Shown: positions 44,993 through 53,232 of the stretch, one piece after another
Layout of the letters: each line of letters starts with the position of its first letter
Position numbering within the stretch: position 1 is the first letter of the stretch
Source of the DNA: Evansella caseinilytica
GTDB lineage: Bacteria; Bacillota; Bacilli; Bacillales; Salisediminibacteriaceae
Direction: 5' to 3'
Length of the DNA stretch: 64,000 nt
Assembly (NCBI RefSeq): GCF_900107275.1
Contig: NZ_FNPI01000017.1
Span: forward strand, 51,072-115,071
Notes under the pieces: generated by a model
Told to the model about the DNA's origin: nothing
Seen by the model: the letters and a program-made list of their open reading frames with translations, nothing else
Database searches by the model: none
Made by a program: the position numbers and the translations under genes

Positions 44993-46261
44993 TTAGTGAC
45001 TTATCAACAAGGAATGCAATTCATTCGATATTTTTTCCAGCCCACATAAGAGACTCTTTTCAAACTTATTATATGATAACCTGTTATTTACAAAGTAATA
45101 TTGGTATTTACTTCTATAAATCTCGCTACTATAGATATGTTGCAAATGTTTTGCTAAGCCTGAAACTGTGTATGAATACTTACAATTTTCTGGCATATAC
45201 CGGGAAGCTTCAACTGATTCAATGTCTGGTGCAACAGTATAAACTCCTGATAAAGACGCTTCTAAGGGAGTAATCCCTAAAGTTTCATATCTTGATGTGC
45301 AAACAAAGACAGCTCTTTGTTTTAAAAGACAAAATAGAGAATACAATTCATTTTTCGATAAACTCTCACATATAAAAAACTTTTCTTCATGTTTTCTTGG
45401 AATTAATTGATATAACGCTTCCCTATTACTATCGAAATGCAGTCTGTCACCTGCAATAAAAATCTTTACAGGTAGATTTTGCTCCAGTAAAATTAACGAA
45501 CTTTTAACGAATAAATCTATATTTTTAAAATGATCAATTCTAGCAACAGTGGAAATGAAGATAAGATTATCTGCATTTGGATTAGTAAAATCTAAAATAG
45601 CTTTTCTGATGTGGCTTTGATTAGTACAAGGAGTTTGGATTGGTGGAGTGATTTTTAAAATCTTCTTTTCATTGAATCCTGAGGCAATCAAGTATTTTCT
45701 TTGCAGTTCGGAGTGTTGTAAAACATAAGCATTCTTGAGTTTGATTAAAGATGACAGACCTTCTTTTTGATACTTTATTAAATGTTTCGTCTTTTCTACC
45801 GTTTCATAAGCAACACATGCTTCTGAAAAAGAATAATGTTTAATGAAATCATCTACAAAAGGCCCATGATGTGTAACGACGCTCGGTATGTAGTCTGGGT
45901 GGTACTTCATAAGAGTATCGGTTTGATAGTACACGATAGGATAATACGGTATTTGTTGCTTTAATTTCATTTTTAACAGTGCTTCTTCAATCGATTTTTT
46001 TATGCAGATTGGTTTCATGTTGAAATTAAACCGCAGAGTGAAGATGAGATGACCCTTTGTTTGATGCTCATCCAAAATCGGAACCTTAATGGATTCATCT
46101 CTCTTATAGAGAATTATACCACTAAGTAATTTTTGTTTCTCAAGACATTCAATTACATTGAGTGCAAACGAAGTTGCTCCTACAACATTTGCTGCATTTG
46201 CTGATTCCGGAAAATACCTGTGGTTTAAACAAACAACACAAGGAAATAATTTTTCATGCAT
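44993..46261 (-). CDS. glycosyltransferase, GT4/GT-B type, AT-rich
   Basis: 422 residues. An N-terminal Rossmann half starts PCVVCLNHRYFPESANAANVVGA, and a C-terminal GT4-like half has FISTVARIDHFKNIDLFVKS, VKIFIAGDRLH and the nucleotide-sugar site CTSRYETLGITPLEASLSGVY. It probably adds a hexose from an NDP-sugar to a surface polysaccharide or lipid. The ATG follows TAGGAGG. Base composition is much more AT-rich than the flanking genes, codon use differs, and no other polysaccharide genes adjoin, so recent acquisition is likely. A TTGGAA-18-TATAAT promoter lies 70 bp upstream. Confidence 0.85.
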   Translation of the reverse strand: MHEKLFPCVVCLNHRYFPESANAANVVGATSFALNVIECLEKQKLLSGIILYKRDESIKVPILDEHQTKGHLIFTLRFNFNMKPICIKKSIEEALLKMKLKQQIPYYPIVYYQTDTLMKYHPDYIPSVVTHHGPFVDDFIKHYSFSEACVAYETVEKTKHLIKYQKEGLSSLIKLKNAYVLQHSELQRKYLIASGFNEKKILKITPPIQTPCTNQSHIRKAILDFTNPNADNLIFISTVARIDHFKNIDLFVKSSLILLEQNLPVKIFIAGDRLHFDSNREALYQLIPRKHEEKFFICESLSKNELYSLFCLLKQRAVFVCTSRYETLGITPLEASLSGVYTVAPDIESVEASRYMPENCKYSYTVSGLAKHLQHIYSSEIYRSKYQYYFVNNRLSYNKFEKSLLCGLEKISNELHSLLISH

Positions 46262-46329
46262 TTCATAGTTCCTCCTAACACTTTAGTTCTTATAGCACAA
46301 TCCATTAGATAAAATTCCCTTTTAACTTA

Positions 46330-46359
46330 ATTATATCAATCATCAACTTTATTTTCCAA
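46330..46359 (-). promoter_or_regulatory. probable sigma-A promoter of the glycosyltransferase
   Basis: On the minus strand TTGGAA (46354-46359), 18 bp, TATAAT (46330-46335), leading to the ribosome site at about 46270. Confidence 0.55.
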
Positions 46360-46396
46360 CATTTTATTGATTTACTACTAATATTCTAGTACTAGT

Positions 46397-46442
46397 ATAT
46401 GTTGAAAAGAGGTTAGCTGTTAAATCTCTATTTTCAACATAT
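46397..46442. repeat. 12-bp inverted repeat in AT-rich DNA
   Basis: ATATGTTGAAAA (46397-46408) and TTTTCAACATAT (46431-46442) are perfect complements around a 22-nt spacer that itself has GAG/CTC pairing. It lies upstream of the glycosyltransferase promoter and could be an operator or a transposon remnant end. Confidence 0.6.
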
Positions 46443-46568
46443 CCACACTATATTTAACCTAAACTATCTGTATTCTAACTAAATACTGTAAGATTAAGTT
46501 TGAGACCAAAATGTTATCACATTTTCTCTTCCCATTTCGATATTTTAGCGTTCTCTTTGCCTTATATC

Positions 46569-46618
46569 GGTGCCAGGCACTCTATGACACTTTAAAGTAT
46601 CATAGAGTGCCTGGCACC
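46569..46618. repeat. REP-like palindrome, copy 12
   Basis: A 50-bp palindrome with inner arms CTATGACACT and AGTATCATAG around TTAA. It lies in a divergent intergenic region, not at a gene end. Confidence 0.95.
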
Positions 46619-47297
46619 GAAAGACCTACTTTTTTTCGCTGCAAGGCACAGTTTAATGCAATGGAACTATAAACCAAATAACAACTTTTTTACTATAAAT
46701 CACCTTCATTTTTTGTTGTTTTCTACAGTGCATCAGTATCGTCAAACGGAAAAGTCGTTTTCTGTCAAACAAACGCAATATATACTTTCATACATATTCC
46801 CCATAAATTAATCGTATTACAGAATAATTTTTCCTGACATTTCCGCCACCGAAAACGAACGACGATTCTTCTTCTACTTCCCCACATTTCTACACTCCGT
46901 TGTTTTCCAGCATCCAATCCACCCGCACTTCTCCCCAGACTCCAGCAATCGAAAAAGTAACAGCTCCCCCCGGACTGCAAAACGCCAAATATTATTTCAA
47001 AGACCTGGATTAAGCCATGCCTTATCAGCGCTTTTGTCTGTCGAAGACAGCTATCCTTTTACAACTAATGCGCAGTCTTTGTCAGCCGCTTTCATATACT
47101 GGATGATTCTGTCCCTTTCTGTCCATCCTCCTTTCAATATTTTGATAAAATTCCTCCTCTTATTGGTGCCGAAATTCCCTTGCTGTTTCCATACGGCTGA
47201 CATATCATTACGTTCACCAGAAGGTTGTCCTACGGATTAATTATCACGAATATTGATGCACAGACAATCTTCACAATCTCAATTTAGGAGGGAAGTT
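46619..47297. other. long leader region before the giant protease
   Basis: About 680 bases. The protease ribosome site (TTAGGAGGGAAG) is at its end. I see no consensus promoter, no dispersed repeat and no convincing small gene. Confidence 0.45.
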
Positions 47298-50200
47298 ATG
47301 ATTATCCATCGCCGTTATCGCCGTAAATTGTCAGCTGTTCTTATTTTGCTGCTGCTTTTGGCTCCATTGTCTCCTTTCGCAGCATCCGGCAGTGCACAAG
47401 AAGCACAGTCAGATATCACGACAATGAAAGATTCGCAGAGAAATTCCGCTGCAAGCAAAGTCGATGCAAGCGTCATGAAAGAGTTGGAGAAAAATAAATT
47501 CGTTGACGTTTTCATCGAACTGACAGAGCAGACCGACACTTCAAAAGCTGCGACGGAAGCCGTGCAACTGCTTGAAGCTGGCGCCACCGCGTACAATCAG
47601 AAGATCGCTTCGCGCCATGCCGTCGTCGATGCATTGCGTACAACGGCGGAGACCACCCAGACACCTCTCATCAAATACTTGGAAAATGCGAAAGCGGAAG
47701 GCGAAGTAAAAGAATACGAGAGCTTCTACATCATGAACGTCATTTCTGTCACTGCCACAAGAGCAGCGGTGGAACAGCTTTCGTACTATCCCGAGGTCGC
47801 GCGCATTAAAGAAAATGAATTTATTCCGTTGGAACTCCCGGAAAAAACAACCGGTCAGCAAGCACCGACCGCTGACGACGGAATCGAATGGAACATCGAA
47901 CGTGTCCAGGCTCCCGATGTCTGGAATGAATTCGGCATCACCGGGGAAGGAATTGTCGTTGGTGTAATTGATACCGGAGTACAGTGGAACCACGAAGCGC
48001 TCAAAGAAAAGTTTCGCGGCTACAATCCCGACGCCCCCGATCATCCGGAGCCTGCCGGAAACTGGCTGGACAGAATCGGCAACTCCGACTTGCCTGTGGA
48101 TATACTGGAACACGGGACACATGTTACCGGAACTATCATGGGTCAAGACCCGGATGGAAACAACAAAATCGGAGTAGCTCCCGGCGCGCAGTGGATTGCA
48201 GCCCGTGCGTTCTCAGCACTCGGGGGCACCGAAGCCGATCTGTTAGCTGCTGGCGAATTTATGCTCGCACCGGATGGCGACCCGAACCTGGCGCCGGATA
48301 TCGTGCAAAATTCATGGGGAGGGCAGCCAGGGGAGGACGAATGGTACCGCCCGATGGTACAAGCTTGGCGTGATGCCGGAATACTGCCTGTGTTTTCCGC
48401 CGGAAATTCCGGTCCCGGAGCCCGGACGGTAACACCGCCGGCCAACTATCCCGAGAGCTATGCGGTTGCCGCAACGAACAGCAACGATCGCGTCGGCAGC
48501 TTCTCCAGCCGTGGTCCTGCCAACTATGATGGAGATCAGAAGCCGAATATTTCAGCGCCTGGAGTGAATATCCGCTCCGCCATCCCCGGCAACGGATATG
48601 AAGGCGGCTGGAACGGCACATCCATGGCTTCGCCGCATATATCCGGAGCAGCCGCGCTGCTGCTTGCTGTCGATGCTTCCCTCACGCCGGATGCTATTGA
48701 AGAAATTCTTAATGAAACGGCGATTCCTTTAACGGACAGCCAGTATACGCAGGTACCCAACGACGGCTACGGCATCGGTCTCGTCAACGCGTTTGACGCC
48801 GTTTCGTCCATTGTTGACGGACTCGGCTTTATCAGTGGACAAGTGGTAACAGCAGGTACTGACGATACTCCGCCTGTCATTGAACATCCCCCGGTGGCTT
48901 TCGGTTTTTCCGGTACGGATATGGAAATGACAGCCACTATCACCGACGATGTATCTGTAACCAATGCCAGGCTGATTGTCAGTCATGAAAAGGAAGGGAA
49001 CGACTTTGCCATTCCAATGTCCCGTATCTCCGGAAATCATCAAAACGGGGAGTACCGCGGCGTCATTCCGCACATGCTTGTTCAGGAGCCAGGATTTGAA
49101 TACTATATTATCGCCGAGGATTTCGGCGGAAACAGTGTATCGACGGATACGCACTACGTTGAGATTGCATTTGGAATCGTCCCCGGGGAGTACAGTCAGG
49201 ACTTTGAAAATTACCCGACAGGCTGGATGATGAGCGGAAGCTGGGAATGGGGAAAACCAGAAGCTGGTCCTGAACCTGTCGTCGGTTCCAACGTGATCGG
49301 GACAAATCTTTCCGGTAATTATCCCCATGATGCGGCGGACTTGCTGCTGCTGCCTCCACTTGACCTTCGAGACACAGGTGAAGCATCACTAAGAATGAAT
49401 CACTGGTATGATTTGGAGCAAAATTATGATTTCGGTTACATCGGCATTACCGCTGATTACGGCGAGACATGGGAAATGATTGACACTTTCTCCGAAAGAG
49501 GGCAGGAATGGAAGCCTCTCGTTATCGATCTGCAGCCTTATGCAGGCTCTGAAACTCCGGTTTTCCTGGCGTTTGAGCTGACATCGGACAGCAGCGTGGC
49601 TTATCCAGGGTGGTATTTGGACAATGTGTCCCTCGTAGGTGAAGATACAGAAGCGCCGGATGCTCCAAAAAAATTGACTGCGGAAACAAGTTCGACAGGG
49701 ATCAACCTGTTCTGGGAAGCCTCCGCAGCACCGGATATTGCCGGCTACAAAATATACCGTTCCGCCGTTTCCGGTTCTGGCTATGAACTGGTGGCAGATA
49801 CGAAAAAAACGCAGTACTCTGATACAAAGGTGGAAGGCGGCCAGGAATATTTTTATGTCGCAACCGCCTACGACCATTCCAATAATGAAAGTGACTACTC
49901 CAACGAAGCATTTGCAACAGCTCCGAGCATTGACATCGTTTTCCACGCGGATTTTAATGAAGATGACGGCGGCTTTACATCCGGCGGCGCAAACAGCTCG
50001 TGGGAATGGGGGGCACCTTCTTCCGGTCCCGGCGAAGCCTACACCGGAGAAAAGCTGTGGGCGACAAATCTTTCCGGGAACTACAATAATAATGAAAACA
50101 GCTGGATCATGAGTCCCGAAGTAACCTTAAGTCCTGAACTGACAATGGCGGAATTAAGCTTTGCATACTGGCAAAACATCGAAAACAACTGGGATTTCGG

Positions 50201-52637
50201 CTATGTGGAGGTGTCTAGGGACGGCGGAGAAACATGGGATACACTAAAAGGCTATACGAATGTATCGGAAAACTGGAATACAGACAGCCTGTCATTGGCA
50301 AGCTACATCGGGGAAACGATCCAGTTCCGGTTTGCCATGGAAACAGACGGCTCTGTCGCCCGGTCAGGCTGGTACATTGATGATGTCTATATCCTTGGAA
50401 ACTATGAGGATGACCTTGCCGGCAGTGCGGACAGCAAGGATAAAAATCTGCCGGAACCTGCAACGATGGACAGGGTGGCTGTCGATCCGGCCAAGGAAAA
50501 ATTAACTCCGAAAAAGCTGCTTGATTACAAAATACAACACGATCTGAAGACATACAATTTCACCGAGGTAAGCTCAGGCGGGGGGCAGCTCCTTTCCGTC
50601 AACGGTCTGCCTGTCGAAGGTACAGTGACTATAGTAGAGACAAACCGCACGACACGAACAAACCCGATTGATGGTTCCTATACACTGCGAACCGCAGCAA
50701 CCGCGGAAGGGGAAACACTGACAGTACTGGCGGAGGCATACGGGTATTATCCAGCGGAAGCGCAAGTAACCGTGGCGGATGACGAAACAACGATTCAGCA
50801 CTTCACCCTGGAGCCGCTGCCACGCGGCAGTATTGAAGGTACAGTAACGAATTCACGCTCCGGAGAGCCGATTGCCGATGCAGCAGTGCGACTCCTTGAA
50901 GACGCGAACGTCGACGGCAGCAGCACGGATGAAACAGGCCGATTTGTACTCGAAAATATTTTTGAAGGAGAATATACGTTGCGCGTTTCTGCGGAAGGCT
51001 ATCAGCCTGGGGAAGCAGCAATAACAGTGGAAGGCGGAGAGCTGACGGAAGTTTCTGTCGAGCTGAGCCCGTTCATCGGCTTTGAAGAGGAAATAGCTTA
51101 CGACAACGGCATTGCGGAAAATGCCCTAGTTTTAAATGCTGCGGGCAACGGTCTCGGGGTACGATTCACTCCGGAAGATACGGCAGTGCTTCGCGGCGTC
51201 TCCTTATATATATGGGACAGCGACTGGCCTGATCCTGGAGGAAATGAAATCAGCATCGTCGTCTATGATACGGATGCAAACGGCAATGCCGCTGACCGGG
51301 TTATCGGCCCTGTAAAGGTAGAAGTAGAACGCGGGGGCTGGAACTATATCGACCTTACCGAGCACGGCTTTATCACGGACGGTGATTTCTTCATTTCCAC
51401 CTTGCAGGATCAGATCGGCGAACACTCCCCCGGAATCGGTACTGACGAGGAAAACCCGAATGCGGAAAGATCATATCTTTATGTTCAAGGCGCGTTTCAG
51501 CCACATTTTGATAACGGCAATTTTATGATCCGGGCGAATGTCGCTTATTCTCTTGACGCTCCGGTTATCGCTGCACCTCCGGATATGACTTACACCTCGC
51601 AAGATACCGTTGAGGTTTCTGGCACCGTGACCGCCGAAAGTACTGTCAAGATTTATAACAACGGAGAATTAGCCGCTGCAGTCGCTTCGGAAAACAAACA
51701 ATTCGCTGCTGCAGTCGAGCTGACGGAAGGGGAAAACAGCATTTTTGCCACATCGGAAATCGAGCAGGGAGAAACAGATCCATCCGCAACTGTAACAATC
51801 GTGAAAGATTCCGTTGCACCCGAGGTCACGATTACCTCCCCGGAGGACGGTTCCATTACAAACAAAGAAACAGTAACGGTTTCCGGCACGGCAACAGACG
51901 AAAATCTTGACTCCGTCACCGTGAATGGAAAAAAAGCGGTTGTCGAGGAAGATGGCAGCTTCTCCGTCCGCGTACTCCTCGATGAAGGGGAAAACGTCTT
52001 GGCCGTTGAAGCGGTTGACCTCGCCGACAATCATACTGCGGCACACGTGACTGTTCTAGCGAACTGGACCGCCCCGACGCTGGAAAGCATCGAACCGGCA
52101 ACCAATCTGACCGTCATTCCCGGTGAAGCAGTAACCATTTCTTTCCTCAGTGACTCTGAAGGAGGCAACGCCAGCTTTACGGTCAGCCTTCCAAGTGCTG
52201 CGCAGGCTGCTTCGGCAGGTGTAGAAATGGAAGAAACTGAACCAGGCTTTTATATCGGCACTTGGACTGCCCCGGATGTGCAAGTGGATGAAGCCGTGAT
52301 TGAAATCACAATGACGGATGCGGCCGGAAACACTTCAAAGGCAACGGCGGATGGAAAAATTACTGTTCAACAAATTTCAGCGGGAGCACTTCTTCAACTG
52401 ATTGAACGTTTGGAAGCGAACGGCGAGATTCCGAAACAAGGCGCGTTGCAATTAAAGCTATCCCTGTCGTTGGCAGAACTGTATTACAAGCTCGGAAAAC
52501 GCCAGCTCGCTCTGCGGCAAATGGATATATTCATCAGACAGATAGACAGCGGCCTCATGAAGAAAGCGTCACCGGAAGCAAAAGCTCTTCTTAAAACAAG
52601 CGCCAACCAGTTGAAGCAAACATGGACAAATAACTAA
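47298..52637 (+). CDS. giant secreted subtilase, bacillopeptidase F-like
   Basis: 1779 residues, longer than B. subtilis bacillopeptidase F (about 1430). Signal peptide (about 1-32), inhibitor-type propeptide (about 50-170), then the S8 domain with Asp225 (VVGVIDTG), His272 (EHGTHVTGT) and Ser442 (GTSMASPH). Next come two MAM/VEG-like modules (each with SWEWG and NLSGNY), separated by a fibronectin type III domain, two carboxypeptidase-regulatory-like beta-sandwiches, a further beta domain, Ig-like repeats (TVEVSGTVT, TVTVSGTAT) and a C-terminal FIMAH-type helical segment (LLQLIERLEANGEIPKQG). It has no LPXTG anchor, so it is probably secreted. ATG at 47298 follows AGGAGGGAAG. Confidence 0.95.
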   Translation: MIIHRRYRRKLSAVLILLLLLAPLSPFAASGSAQEAQSDITTMKDSQRNSAASKVDASVMKELEKNKFVDVFIELTEQTDTSKAATEAVQLLEAGATAYNQKIASRHAVVDALRTTAETTQTPLIKYLENAKAEGEVKEYESFYIMNVISVTATRAAVEQLSYYPEVARIKENEFIPLELPEKTTGQQAPTADDGIEWNIERVQAPDVWNEFGITGEGIVVGVIDTGVQWNHEALKEKFRGYNPDAPDHPEPAGNWLDRIGNSDLPVDILEHGTHVTGTIMGQDPDGNNKIGVAPGAQWIAARAFSALGGTEADLLAAGEFMLAPDGDPNLAPDIVQNSWGGQPGEDEWYRPMVQAWRDAGILPVFSAGNSGPGARTVTPPANYPESYAVAATNSNDRVGSFSSRGPANYDGDQKPNISAPGVNIRSAIPGNGYEGGWNGTSMASPHISGAAALLLAVDASLTPDAIEEILNETAIPLTDSQYTQVPNDGYGIGLVNAFDAVSSIVDGLGFISGQVVTAGTDDTPPVIEHPPVAFGFSGTDMEMTATITDDVSVTNARLIVSHEKEGNDFAIPMSRISGNHQNGEYRGVIPHMLVQEPGFEYYIIAEDFGGNSVSTDTHYVEIAFGIVPGEYSQDFENYPTGWMMSGSWEWGKPEAGPEPVVGSNVIGTNLSGNYPHDAADLLLLPPLDLRDTGEASLRMNHWYDLEQNYDFGYIGITADYGETWEMIDTFSERGQEWKPLVIDLQPYAGSETPVFLAFELTSDSSVAYPGWYLDNVSLVGEDTEAPDAPKKLTAETSSTGINLFWEASAAPDIAGYKIYRSAVSGSGYELVADTKKTQYSDTKVEGGQEYFYVATAYDHSNNESDYSNEAFATAPSIDIVFHADFNEDDGGFTSGGANSSWEWGAPSSGPGEAYTGEKLWATNLSGNYNNNENSWIMSPEVTLSPELTMAELSFAYWQNIENNWDFGYVEVSRDGGETWDTLKGYTNVSENWNTDSLSLASYIGETIQFRFAMETDGSVARSGWYIDDVYILGNYEDDLAGSADSKDKNLPEPATMDRVAVDPAKEKLTPKKLLDYKIQHDLKTYNFTEVSSGGGQLLSVNGLPVEGTVTIVETNRTTRTNPIDGSYTLRTAATAEGETLTVLAEAYGYYPAEAQVTVADDETTIQHFTLEPLPRGSIEGTVTNSRSGEPIADAAVRLLEDANVDGSSTDETGRFVLENIFEGEYTLRVSAEGYQPGEAAITVEGGELTEVSVELSPFIGFEEEIAYDNGIAENALVLNAAGNGLGVRFTPEDTAVLRGVSLYIWDSDWPDPGGNEISIVVYDTDANGNAADRVIGPVKVEVERGGWNYIDLTEHGFITDGDFFISTLQDQIGEHSPGIGTDEENPNAERSYLYVQGAFQPHFDNGNFMIRANVAYSLDAPVIAAPPDMTYTSQDTVEVSGTVTAESTVKIYNNGELAAAVASENKQFAAAVELTEGENSIFATSEIEQGETDPSATVTIVKDSVAPEVTITSPEDGSITNKETVTVSGTATDENLDSVTVNGKKAVVEEDGSFSVRVLLDEGENVLAVEAVDLADNHTAAHVTVLANWTAPTLESIEPATNLTVIPGEAVTISFLSDSEGGNASFTVSLPSAAQAASAGVEMEETEPGFYIGTWTAPDVQVDEAVIEITMTDAAGNTSKATADGKITVQQISAGALLQLIERLEANGEIPKQGALQLKLSLSLAELYYKLGKRQLALRQMDIFIRQIDSGLMKKASPEAKALLKTSANQLKQTWTNN

Positions 52638-52692
52638 GGAGCAAACTAGACTTATCAAGCGTCCAGATGCCAGGAATGGGGATGTCTTAAAA

Positions 52693-53109
52693 GGGGTGTC
52701 TCAAAAGGGAAAAACACCCTTTTGAGGCACCCCCGAAGCAATGAGCCACACTTCACCGTGAAACTGCGAGCTGTCTCATTGTATCATCGCGCGCGATGGC
52801 ACTTGGATCGACATCAGTGCAATACAGGCAGAGAAAGAGACAATGAGTGAAGCCGATGCATTCTTTTCAGGCCGGCTGTGAGTGGTTTTCTCGGAGCCAG
52901 GATGGCGACATTCCGCTGTTGCTCACAAATGCAACCTGAATGTGCTTCATCGAGTCAATTTGCGTCGAGTAACCGCAGACGCAGGACGTGAGTAGTACTT
53001 AAGCGGAATTGGAGGATGGTGACATTCCGCCGTTGCCCGTAGGACGTGGGCAGCACTTAGGCGGAATTGGGCGCATCGTGCGGAACCATTGCCTTTTTGA
53101 ACAGACTCT
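52693..53109 (-). mobile_element. MITE-like element, copy d (417 bp, longest, reverse orientation)
   Basis: Starts with hairpin GGGGTGTCTCAAAAGGG ... CCCTTTTGAGGCACCCC, contains the ACAATGAGTGAAGCCGATGC block, and two tandem versions of the GACATTCCGC ... AAGCGGAATTGG segment (about 52908-53011 and 53019-53070), and ends GCCTTTTTGAACAGACTC. Internal duplication explains its length. Flanks do not match clearly. The first hairpin may also end protease transcription. Confidence 0.75.
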
Positions 53110-53148
53110 TATAGTTTTCGCTTTTGGCACAGCCCCAATGCGCTCGCT

Positions 53149-53232
53149 TTATACAATATTGGCATAATCATTTTCCTCAACAAGTATAAAATCTCGCTGT
53201 CCCGTCCAAGTAAAGTCCCATTTTCGCCGATT
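53149..53232 (-). pseudogene. in-frame remnant of a GH42-type C-terminus after the stop codon
   Basis: Directly after the GH42 TGA, the same frame stays open for 27 codons and repeats the gene's own ending: DFILVEEN against GFIIVEEN, followed by DYANIV and a stop. The DNA blocks 53170-53194 and 53229-53253 are similar. This looks like an imperfect tandem duplication or the tail of a second GH42 gene lost by recombination. Confidence 0.5.

Noticed and set aside
1451..46618. CRISPR array or attenuators as an explanation of the palindromes
   Set aside because: The copies are scattered singly over 45 kb with no regular spacers and no cas genes; positions at gene ends and flanking of unrelated genes do not fit attenuators.
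46765..46980. 71-codon minus-strand frame in the protease leader
   Set aside because: No family, no clear ribosome site, composition like intergenic DNA.
47541..48146. 201-codon minus-strand frame
   Set aside because: Antisense to the propeptide and catalytic region of the subtilase; a shadow frame.
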